From an uncultured Woeseiaceae bacterium (lineage in GTDB: Bacteria; Pseudomonadota; Gammaproteobacteria; Steroidobacterales; Woeseiaceae): a DNA stretch of 41,629 nucleotides. How positions within the stretch are numbered: position 1 is the first letter of the stretch; each line of letters opens with the position of its first letter. Where the stretch lies: NCBI GenBank assembly GCA_945788625.1, contig CALZMQ010000042.1:1-41629 (forward strand), written 5' to 3'. The notes beneath the pieces are model-generated. The model searched no databases and had not been told where the DNA came from. It worked only from the letters and a program-made list of their open reading frames with translations. Positions 16,601-23,630 of the stretch are shown piece after piece. The translations under genes and the position numbers were made by a program.

Positions 16601-17362
16601 CGGGAACAGCGTGATATTGTTGCGACCGCCTCGTTCGAAGACGCGGAAGATGTCACCGGGCTTGACCGACCCCCAGGCCGGCAGCGGGTTCAGCGCCGGC
16701 AGTATGCCGTACTTCAGCGCATCCTCTTCAGAAACGGGCGACCCGGTCACTTGCGCCGGTTCGCCATCGGCCGTGTAGGCTTCACCGAGAATGTAGTTCT
16801 TGAACGGCAGGATGCCGTTGTTATACGCAGCACCGCCCCAGAGCATTGCACCGGTTGCCATGAGGCTGCGCACGTTCGCGTCGATGATGCTCTGGTGACA
16901 GGCGCCACAGGCCGTTTCGGCGACGCGATAGTCGGAGGGATTCACGAAACGGATGAACTCGGGGCTTTCCTTGTTGAGCAATGCGTAGCTGCGCACCGGG
17001 TTGGCACTTGACGGGTAGTGCCAGGTCTCCGGGTACAGCGGTTGCACGTGTGCGCGATCACGCACATCGTCGTAAGTCGGGCCGGAGTCGGCACCCCCGG
17101 GTTTGTGCACGTTAGCGTTGCCACCGTGGCAATCCGTGCAGCCCAGCACGACGGCGCCGCTCACGTGCATCGTGACTGCGTCGCTCGCGCTGTGGCAGCT
17201 AAAACAGCCGGCACTCTTGCCGTCAGCGCGCAGCCAGGTCTGCTTGGCGGGCGCCGGCGGATAATGGGGGTACTCAACCTTGCGGGGCTTCTCCCCTTCT
17301 GCCGCGATGGCCGGCAGTGCAAGCAGGCATCCCAACAGGATTGTGAATTTCCGGACGTTCAT
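13664..17362 (-). CDS. Decaheme c-type cytochrome fused to LVIVD beta-propeller
   Basis: A 1232-residue exported protein (signal peptide about 1-21). Ten CXXCH motifs lie near residues 53, 75, 152, 323, 380, 516, 543, 654, 665 and 771 (CFSCH, CTDCH, CGACH, CSSCH, CMVCH, CADCH, CKDCH, CYTCH, CAGCH, CSNCH). Residues about 860-1190 form a propeller of LVIVD-type repeats (MRVFDIASVS, VVIVDLDDPLEP, LRVIDVAAPSAP, LAIVDAWKAEDP, IRVLQLTSPES). The ATG at 17362 overlaps the stop of the preceding barrel gene (TGATG), so the two are probably translated together. It could be a periplasmic or surface-exposed electron carrier; the propeller may bind a partner. A repeat-like insert codes PALSLSKGLDRDRG near the C-terminus. 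Confidence 0.88.
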   Translation of the reverse strand: MNVRKFTILLGCLLALPAIAAEGEKPRKVEYPHYPPAPAKQTWLRADGKSAGCFSCHSASDAVTMHVSGAVVLGCTDCHGGNANVHKPGGADSGPTYDDVRDRAHVQPLYPETWHYPSSANPVRSYALLNKESPEFIRFVNPSDYRVAETACGACHQSIIDANVRSLMATGAMLWGGAAYNNGILPFKNYILGEAYTADGEPAQVTGSPVSEEDALKYGILPALNPLPAWGSVKPGDIFRVFERGGRNNITLFPETGLPNVLGQIQRLEEPGRPDIRQSNRGAGTGARIAVPLINIHKTRLNDPFTWFLGTNDQPGDYRSSGCSSCHVVYANDRDPRHSGPYAGHGRDGESASADPTVPKNEPGHPIRHEFSRAIPTSQCMVCHMHQPNMFLNSYLGYTMWDYESDAPFMWPEKQQELSIEEQRHVLDRNPEGAAVRGKWADLDFLRNVTDLNPRLNDTQFADYHGHGWNFRAVQKRDQRGNLLDADGNIVANDDPEKFSKAVHLSSIHVDVGMHCADCHFSQDNHGNGHLYGEVASAIEIECKDCHGTAQAYPDLRTSGPATPPGGTDMLLYRNPDGKRRFEWIGGKLVQRSILDPDLEWELSLVKDTVNPEHNNYNRKAARAKLMSDDVRSQRWGMDVPAASLAHQDEELECYTCHTSWITSCAGCHLPIEANWKTERHHYDDATTRNYATYNPQVARDAMFMLGRRGPANDSKIAPVRSSSALLLSSTNANRERIYIQQPPIAASGYSSQALNPHFPHTTRKTETKTCSNCHLSKEGDNNAWMAQLLLLGTNFVNFVGLNAWAGLEEGVVAAQVTEWDEPQAVIGSYLHRYAYPDNYRQHVDNERRLTISAGHGGERAGCVQMRGEYVFAAEAGIGMRVFDIASVSNKGFSQRVIDAPFSKLGHDPVLETTNATCLALPTNQPVHPPHNEGELMRVTNQEQPFHPIYNYAVITDSVEGLILADVNTFADGDLNNNFVERAVTWNPDNVLQGARHITLGGHYAYIAADRGVVIVDLDDPLEPALAAIVPLADARASALQFRYLFVTDATGLRVIDVAAPSAPRLTAGHVALQNAQRVYVARTYAYVAAGEDGLAIVDAWKAEDPRLLQMFDAGGELSDSRDVIVASTNASLFAYVADGVNGIRVLQLTSPESQPNFYGFSPEPRPQLIARYPTETPALSLSKGLDRDRGVDETGGQIAVFGRKGSRPLTLEEMQRLYLDEEGNPWYVEDE

Positions 17363-19122
17363 CAATAGGCCAACACGAGGTTTGCAAGAATCGAGTAAGG
17401 AATCTCGTCGTCGAACAGCGATTCGTAGGCGGCGCCAGGCAGGAGCGCCGATGCCGCGAGTCGAACAACGACGTTTTGTGAGGTAAACGGGCGGTATATG
17501 AGTGAGGCCGACAAGTCCTGGCCGATGTTCTTTTCGATGGCGCCCTGGTTGCGCGCCGCCTCGAGAACGGCGGTGTCATCGAACCAGAGTTGGTTGAGGT
17601 TGATCGACACGCGCAGCTTCGGGGTGAGATCGAGGTCGGTGCCAACGCCCAGCAGCAGCAAGCCCGGGTTCGTGAAGTTCGACTGCCCCTGGCCCTTGTT
17701 GGAACGCAGGGAATTCAGGATGCCGTTCGGCTGCGACAAGGCGACACGGCCGCCGCCGATCAACGGCACTGCCTGCCGAATCCAGAAACTGGTGTCGGCG
17801 CCCGCGATCAACGGGTTCTCGAAAATCGCGTCGTAGCCAGTCGACTTGTCGTCGTAAGGGTCATCGTCGCCCGATGCGTAAACCAGCGTTCCCTTGATGC
17901 GCATCCAGTCATAGTCACGCGAGAGTTCGAGCGCGGCAAACGCAGCCGAGATATCGCTTCTGTCGTTATTAAACGTCGCCGGCGTTTCTTCGCCGAACGC
18001 GTAGTACGCCGACGCGGTGACGTTCCAGCGCCCGATATGACCGTCGCCGTTGTAGCCCAGGTAGGTCACGTCATAATTGCGCAGCCTCTGGACGCCGAGT
18101 GCCGCTGGTCTCGTCAGAAAGCCGTTGTCGTCGATGAATTCCTTGTCTGTTTCGTCGTTGACGTTGTGGGCGAGGACAACCTGCGATGTATAGCCGAGAA
18201 ACGGAAAGTCCTGCCTGTAGAGATTGAACAGAAACACGTCATCGTTGCGCAGGGGATCGCTGTTCTCGGTGATGTCGTTTAACCCGCTGTTCGTGTCTTT
18301 CTCTATGCGCCGGAACCAACCGAGGTTGTACTGCCATCGATTGTTGTCGCGCGTGCCGAACAGGCGAATGCCGGCCGGCGAATCCTGGAACAGGAAGCCG
18401 CGAAAATCCGCGGTTATCGGCTGGATACCGACGCGGAGGCTATCGAAGTCGTAGCGCTCGCTGACGTTTCTCAGGTGCTTGTCAATAAACAGGCCCTGGA
18501 CGCCGACGAATCCCTCGGTACGCGTCAGGCTCGAAGTGGTGTCTACCTTGAGGAAACCGGCTTCCTCGACCGCGACGCGCGTCAGGTTGAACACAGGCAG
18601 GACGCGGAACTCGTAGTCGGGCGGCTTGAAGACCGTTTCGCCCTTGTACAAGACGAATTCGGTGATCAGGTTTTCGGTAAACGCGCTCTGCCCGGGGCCA
18701 CCAAACTGGTCCAGCGTGCCCGCGTCGGGCGACGTCGGAATCGCAACGGGCGTAGGAATACTTCGATCTTCTATCGTCGAGTCCGAGATGACGTTCAACG
18801 CGACGAACCAGTCCGTGCCGAACGCCGGCCTGTCCCCTTTCAGAACGTTATTACCTTTGTAGGGGTCCCAGAGTTTTTCGGGATAGCCCAGCGCAGAAAC
18901 GATCCGCCAGCGATCCGGTACGGCCGTGAATTCGGGCAGGTCGCCCCACGTCGCGGGCCGCAGCCCCTGGGGCTCGCAATACTCGTGCGCCGGCGGCGGT
19001 TGCCCGGGTCGCCGCCTGAGTTCCTCGTCCACCGCGACACAGTCCTTCGTCGCCTGCCCGGCGATGCCGGGCTGCGTCGCGAGCAGCAATGTCACGAGTG
19101 ATGCCGCAGCTCTACTTGCCAT
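17362..19122 (-). CDS. Outer-membrane beta-barrel protein of the cytochrome operon
   Basis: 586 residues with signal peptide MASRAAASLVTLLLATQPGIAG. The mature part has many alternating amphipathic strands (for example YEFRVLPVFNLTRV, RWQYNLGWFRR, RWNVTASAYYAFG, LSASLIYRPF) and ends ...ILANLVLAY with a terminal aromatic, the usual signature for BAM-assembled barrels. No heme motif. The gene sits between the HbpS-like lipoprotein gene and the decaheme gene, overlapping them by 11 and 1 bp. By analogy with porin-cytochrome complexes it may hold a cytochrome across the outer membrane, but I see no sequence similarity to MtrB and the analogy is inference. The ATG at 19122 is chosen for the signal peptide; upstream residues are not protein-like. 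Confidence 0.8.
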   Translation of the reverse strand: MASRAAASLVTLLLATQPGIAGQATKDCVAVDEELRRRPGQPPPAHEYCEPQGLRPATWGDLPEFTAVPDRWRIVSALGYPEKLWDPYKGNNVLKGDRPAFGTDWFVALNVISDSTIEDRSIPTPVAIPTSPDAGTLDQFGGPGQSAFTENLITEFVLYKGETVFKPPDYEFRVLPVFNLTRVAVEEAGFLKVDTTSSLTRTEGFVGVQGLFIDKHLRNVSERYDFDSLRVGIQPITADFRGFLFQDSPAGIRLFGTRDNNRWQYNLGWFRRIEKDTNSGLNDITENSDPLRNDDVFLFNLYRQDFPFLGYTSQVVLAHNVNDETDKEFIDDNGFLTRPAALGVQRLRNYDVTYLGYNGDGHIGRWNVTASAYYAFGEETPATFNNDRSDISAAFAALELSRDYDWMRIKGTLVYASGDDDPYDDKSTGYDAIFENPLIAGADTSFWIRQAVPLIGGGRVALSQPNGILNSLRSNKGQGQSNFTNPGLLLLGVGTDLDLTPKLRVSINLNQLWFDDTAVLEAARNQGAIEKNIGQDLSASLIYRPFTSQNVVVRLAASALLPGAAYESLFDDEIPYSILANLVLAY

Positions 19123-21088
19123 CGCAAACTCTCTGTTCGTTGCTGTCGATGTAGGGTGTGACCGGGCAATTGACGTAGCGCAGGCGGGTACCTTGCGGAA
19201 CGAGGTTGTCGGCGCGCATTGATGTTTGCGCATTGCCGAACCCACCGAGTTGCAATCCTGCCTGGTGCACGCTCAGGAAGGCGATCATGTCGTCCTGGTC
19301 GATGCCGTCGCCGGAAACGCCGATCGCGCCCACGAGTTGTGCGCCACGGTAGATTGGCACGCTGCCCGGGAAAATCTGTGTACCGTTGGCGAGCTGGCCG
19401 ATGACGCCCGACGCGCCGAAGCCGTTGTCTACACCGTCGACGCCGGTGCAATTTTGCGGAACATCCGGGACGAGCCCTGCCACGAACCCGACATGCTGGA
19501 TGATCGCGTTATACACAAGGTCGAGTTGCAGTCCCGTCGAGAACGGGCTCCATTCCCCCGCGGGTTTGCTGAACGGTCCTTCGGGATTGCCCGAGACGCC
19601 GTCCGGGTAGTATGGACGTGACAGATTGCCGCCTGCGCGATCCGAGAACGCGACGGCACCATCGGCGAGCGCGGTGGGAACGCTGAGAAAGTTCTGCACT
19701 GCCGTCACGTATTGCGACAATGGCTCCTTGCGCAAAACACTCAGGCCGCCGTCGAGATAAGCCGCGTCGGGTACGCCGTTGAGTGCTGCTGCCGCGGTCG
19801 CCGAAGAAAAGAACGCCGCCGTGCGCGCTTTTTGCAGCGACACATCGACGCCGAACACGGGGGCATCGCGCGTGCGGGCGATGCCGAGAATTACGCCGTT
19901 CGTATCGACTATCGAAATCGACACCCTCGCCTGCGATCCCGACGGCTGGCGGATCTGTGCGCGCATACGATTCGCCGTCGCCACGCCCTCGTTGAGGATG
20001 GCCTGTACCTCGACTGCCGTTAACGCCGACACCCCGTCCGTTCCCGCGATGGGGCGATAGCGCTCGACGTTAGCGTCATCGACCAGCACGTAAGCATCAA
20101 CCCCGGGAAAGTCGAGCGTATCCGGCCGCACGCCGGACGCCGGCCGGCCGAAAGCGAGCCCGGCACTGATCGTCGCGTTCGAGTAGCCGGCAACAGCAAC
20201 CAGGTTACCGGCGCTGCCGTTGATGCTGGCAAAGCTCGCTGCGCTGTTCGGGTCGGACCGCAAATCGTTCGCCGTGACATCGCTGAAGCGCAGGCTGCGA
20301 CCGTCGACCGCGATCCGGTTGGCACGCCGATTGGCCGGCGCCGCATATCCGGACGTTGCGGCGACGGCGATGAGTTCGTCATCGTCGCTGTCGATGTCGC
20401 TGATATCGCTATCGAACGAATACACCGCGTCGCTGATTACACCGACACCGCCAACGGGCGTGCCGCCTTTGTAAAGCGGCAACCCGCCCGGATCGGCGGC
20501 AAGACCAAGAGGGGACCGGTGCGGTCCCGCGGACGGGCCCACGCCATCGAAACGATTCGCCAGGTCCGAGCACGGCAACTGGCTGAACTGCACGCCGAAC
20601 AATGGCCCGGCCGGCTGCATGTTGTCACCCGGATTGAAGTGATCCTGCACGATCTGGCTAGCCGTCCGCGTACCGAACGCGTTGCCCTCGGTGGACAGGT
20701 AGGCCGCCGTCGTCGCCTTCGCTATCGCTGTGAGCGTGTCCGGCACGATGTTGACCCCCTCGAGCCCGCCATCGACGTTGCCGCCAGGCGAACGCACCGT
20801 GACCGTCGTCGCCGCGCCATTCATGCGGAACACGCCAAGCACGTTACCGACCCGGTCGACGACCGCGATCGTCGCATCGACGCCCAGCGCCTGCGCTTCG
20901 GCAACCGCCTGCGCGATCACGGCTTCCACATCGGTCACACTCAGCGACGTTGGCGTATCAGCACAATTGCCGATGCACCCCGCCGGCGGCGTCGCCGGAT
21001 CGACGCCCGCGGCCGCGGGACTCGAGCCCCCGCCGCAGGCAGTGAGTAACAGGAGCAGGGACGCCAGGCTGACGGCCCGCCAAATCAT
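19112..21088 (-). CDS. Lipoprotein with two GlcG/HbpS-like domains
   Basis: A 658-residue protein. The lipobox LLLTAC places the lipidated Cys at 18, followed by a Gly/Ser linker. Two GlcG/HbpS-like domains follow. The first is around residues 45-225 (VEAVIAQAVAEAQALG, ATIAVVDRVGNVLGVFR, LPLYKGGTPVGGVGVIS). The second is around 355-625 (VEVQAILNEGVATANRMRA, VSISIVDTNGVILGIAR, VPIYRGAQLVGAIGVSGDG). HbpS-type domains bind heme or small ligands, so a heme-sensing, scaffolding or electron-transfer accessory role is possible. Its ATG overlaps the stop of the FHA-decaheme gene (ATGA), and GGGGGGAG lies 7 nt upstream. Confidence 0.85.
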   Translation of the reverse strand: MIWRAVSLASLLLLLTACGGGSSPAAAGVDPATPPAGCIGNCADTPTSLSVTDVEAVIAQAVAEAQALGVDATIAVVDRVGNVLGVFRMNGAATTVTVRSPGGNVDGGLEGVNIVPDTLTAIAKATTAAYLSTEGNAFGTRTASQIVQDHFNPGDNMQPAGPLFGVQFSQLPCSDLANRFDGVGPSAGPHRSPLGLAADPGGLPLYKGGTPVGGVGVISDAVYSFDSDISDIDSDDDELIAVAATSGYAAPANRRANRIAVDGRSLRFSDVTANDLRSDPNSAASFASINGSAGNLVAVAGYSNATISAGLAFGRPASGVRPDTLDFPGVDAYVLVDDANVERYRPIAGTDGVSALTAVEVQAILNEGVATANRMRAQIRQPSGSQARVSISIVDTNGVILGIARTRDAPVFGVDVSLQKARTAAFFSSATAAAALNGVPDAAYLDGGLSVLRKEPLSQYVTAVQNFLSVPTALADGAVAFSDRAGGNLSRPYYPDGVSGNPEGPFSKPAGEWSPFSTGLQLDLVYNAIIQHVGFVAGLVPDVPQNCTGVDGVDNGFGASGVIGQLANGTQIFPGSVPIYRGAQLVGAIGVSGDGIDQDDMIAFLSVHQAGLQLGGFGNAQTSMRADNLVPQGTRLRYVNCPVTPYIDSNEQRVCDGK

Positions 21089-22746
21089 GGCGTGCTCCCC
21101 CCGTAAACACCCTTTCTGTCGTAGTGGAAGCTGTGACACATGACGCAAGTGCTCGGCATCTGCTGCGCATTGTTACGATTCGCGAAGCCGCTGCCGTGAC
21201 ATTCTCGGCAACCGTCGATATCGGGAATCAAGAGGTCTTCGGCCGCCTCCGAATTCTGCGCGTCATGGCAGCTGTCGCAGCCGGTGACCTCGGTATCGTG
21301 CGCCGCGTGCGAGAAGTCCGAATGCGGGAAGAAGTCGTTACTGAGCTTGACGGGCTCGACGTGCCACGGCAGCTCACCGTCGTCGCGCCGCGAAACTTCG
21401 TGGCAGTTGCTGCACGCCTGGCGCTCGAACAGGTCGGTCGCGACTGCAAGCGCTTGCTGACGCGCCTCGGCCGCCGCCCGATCGCGGTCTTCGCGTGTCA
21501 GCGCGCGTCCCGGCCGCCGCACACGTTGCTCGACCACGTCCGGGCCCTCGCCGAGAAGTCGAGCGCTGTAGTACTCGACGAGCGCCTGCACCACGCCGGC
21601 GGGGTCGCCGTGCGGCACTACCCGCGCCGGATCGTCGGGATCGAAACTCAACGTGTGACAACCCGAGCAGTGATCATCCATCGTAACGGGCAGCATCCTG
21701 GCGCCACCCGTTTCTGGTACATGGCACTCGGCGCACTCGATCACGCGTTTGCCGTCCGGCGTCAGAATGCCCTCCGCGGCGACGTGTACCTTGTGATCGA
21801 ACTTCAGGTTCGAGCGATTGGCCGTCAGCGCATCTGCCAGCCTGATGTGCTCAATGTTCCATTCCGTCTCGCCCGGGCCCGGCAGGTTCAGGCTGACCCG
21901 AAAATCCGGGTGTGCATCGAGAAAATCCCCTGCCGGCTGCAGGTCAATGTCGTCAGGCAAGGCTGTGTGACAATCGGCGCACAGGTCCTGGTGGCGATTC
22001 ACGAGTTCGGCCGGTTCGTTGTGCTCACGATGACAGGTTGCACAACGAATTTCACCGAGCACCGGCGACGTTTCGGCGGCAACGTGGCGACTTGCGTCGT
22101 GGCATTCCATGCAGGCGACATCCGGGACGCGCTGGAACGCGTTGACATGGCAGGTCTCGCATTCGGCCGCCGTCGACGAGTGCGCATTGTGCAATGGACC
22201 CGCGAGCCACAAACCGTCGTCGGGCAACAGGCTCGAGCCACGTACCAGCTTGGCGAGCGAGGGGTGCAGTAGCGTCGTCGCGGGCAGCGCGAACGCGAGC
22301 ACGAGCACCGCAACCAGCAGTACCCACGAAATGCGTCGTTTGCTCCAGCCCGAGATCCCCGACGTTGGCGTCGTCCAGCTTTGCTCGACGTGTTCACTCG
22401 TGGCATCGTCGCGCAGCTCGAACGAGATCGCGAAATCCGCACCCTCGGGCGCCTGGATGACGCGCAGGACGTTCGAGCCCACTTCAATAACGTCGCCAGG
22501 CTTGAGTTCCGTTTCCCGCTGTGAGCGGCCGTTGACCGAGACGCCCGCAAGGGTCGTACTCGCAATGCGGACGTCGCCGTTCTCCGGTTCGATGCGCGCA
22601 TGCTGCAGGTGCACACGGCGATCGCGAATTTGCAGGATCTGGTCGGTTGCCCGACCGATCGTGATCGCCGGCGCTTCGATTATCTTGTCGCTGTACTCAA
22701 CGCCGCCGGCGGCGTTTTTCGTTATGAACCGGATCAGTATGCGCAT
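21085..22746 (-). CDS. FHA domain - membrane anchor - decaheme cytochrome fusion
   Basis: 553 residues in three parts. Residues 1-100 are an FHA-like domain (ITIGRATDQ at 28-36, VHLQHARI, GVSVNGRS, LKPGDVIEVGSNVLRV). Residues about 139-160 are one membrane segment after KRR. Residues 196-538 carry ten CXXCH motifs (near 196, 212, 235, 256, 338, 360, 445, 490, 513, 534). Topology would put FHA in the cytoplasm and the hemes in the periplasm. The FHA Ser-Arg-x-x-His motif is degenerate (VHLQHARI, only His kept), so phosphothreonine binding is uncertain. It starts 4 bp after the b-type cytochrome gene. It is a candidate electron acceptor from that protein, passing electrons to the periplasm. Confidence 0.88.
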   Translation of the reverse strand: MRILIRFITKNAAGGVEYSDKIIEAPAITIGRATDQILQIRDRRVHLQHARIEPENGDVRIASTTLAGVSVNGRSQRETELKPGDVIEVGSNVLRVIQAPEGADFAISFELRDDATSEHVEQSWTTPTSGISGWSKRRISWVLLVAVLVLAFALPATTLLHPSLAKLVRGSSLLPDDGLWLAGPLHNAHSSTAAECETCHVNAFQRVPDVACMECHDASRHVAAETSPVLGEIRCATCHREHNEPAELVNRHQDLCADCHTALPDDIDLQPAGDFLDAHPDFRVSLNLPGPGETEWNIEHIRLADALTANRSNLKFDHKVHVAAEGILTPDGKRVIECAECHVPETGGARMLPVTMDDHCSGCHTLSFDPDDPARVVPHGDPAGVVQALVEYYSARLLGEGPDVVEQRVRRPGRALTREDRDRAAAEARQQALAVATDLFERQACSNCHEVSRRDDGELPWHVEPVKLSNDFFPHSDFSHAAHDTEVTGCDSCHDAQNSEAAEDLLIPDIDGCRECHGSGFANRNNAQQMPSTCVMCHSFHYDRKGVYGGSTP

Positions 22747-22750
22747 GACG

Positions 22751-23629
22751 TCACCAGTAGAGGAACACGGTGACGATGTGCACGAGCAACGCGCCGAGCA
22801 GTGCGACCGTCAAAGGAACGTGTACGTACAACCATATTTCGAGTGTTGCCTGCAGCTTGAGGTCTGCGCCAAGCTGGCGCAGCAATTTGCGCTTGTTGCC
22901 GATCAACGCGGAAAGCTCGCTGATCGCCGACACGGTTTCGGCATCGCCCGACATGGATTGCTGTTCCGCCAGCCAGTCGAGCGCGGCTTCCTGTCCCGCG
23001 TTGGCAGTGATTACGGTTTCACCGCCCTGTCGCAGGAGTATTTGTGAGCTGTCGCGGCCGCGAAAACGTTTCCACAGGGTCGGGCCCAACTGCGTTCGCT
23101 GCACGCCGCTCGCGACGAATTCGTGGAAATCCGCGCCGAGCGATTCGGCAACCCGCAGGCTGCGGCGATCAATATCTTCGAGTTCATCGATGAGTTCCGA
23201 GCGCGGTGCGCCGCCACGATTGCGGCTCATGCGCTCGGGATACCGCAGGTAGACAATGACACCGAACACGCCGCTGATGATCACGAGCGTCATGATTACG
23301 AACGCCAGCGTATGAACGTTCCACCCGAACTGGAACCCGGCGTGCAGCAGCACGACCACTATCAGCGCGAGGCCGAGATAGATGTGCGCCGACAACCAGC
23401 CCTGGACGGTGCCAAGCGTCGACGCATAGCTGCGCTTGCGAACGCCGAACCAGGCAAGCCAGACAATCAGCAAGGCACCGACCGTGCCGAGGGTGTAACC
23501 CAGGAGCGTGCCGCCGTTCGGCGGCTCCTGGGGGTCGTGGTACCAGTACGCCGCGACCGATACCGCAACCAGCAGCAATGCGACCCAAAGGTAGAATCGT
23601 TTCCTGAAGACAAGTAGCGACTCGTGCAC
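22751..23629 (-). CDS. Membrane b-type cytochrome-like protein (diheme pattern)
   Basis: 292 residues from a GTG at 23629, one base after the flavoprotein stop region; no ATG is available at the N-terminus. About five membrane segments: 12-30, 43-62, 80-100, 106-127 and 266-290, with a soluble loop of about 135 residues between the fourth and fifth. Two His pairs are each 14 residues apart in one helix: H82/H96 (AHIYLGLALIVVVLLH) and H270/H284 (VHVPLTVALLGALLVH). This is the spacing for two stacked b-hemes across a four-helix core, as in cytochrome b561 and ferric-reductase families. It probably links the cytoplasmic flavo-Fe-S protein to the periplasmic hemes. Confidence 0.78.
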   Translation of the reverse strand: MHESLLVFRKRFYLWVALLLVAVSVAAYWYHDPQEPPNGGTLLGYTLGTVGALLIVWLAWFGVRKRSYASTLGTVQGWLSAHIYLGLALIVVVLLHAGFQFGWNVHTLAFVIMTLVIISGVFGVIVYLRYPERMSRNRGGAPRSELIDELEDIDRRSLRVAESLGADFHEFVASGVQRTQLGPTLWKRFRGRDSSQILLRQGGETVITANAGQEAALDWLAEQQSMSGDAETVSAISELSALIGNKRKLLRQLGADLKLQATLEIWLYVHVPLTVALLGALLVHIVTVFLYW

Positions 23630-23630
23630 C

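Noticed and set aside
12388..22746. Classification as a standard MtrCAB-type conduit
   Set aside because: No outer-membrane decaheme lipoprotein of the MtrC type and no recognisable MtrB-like features; architectures (FHA fusion, LVIVD fusion) differ.
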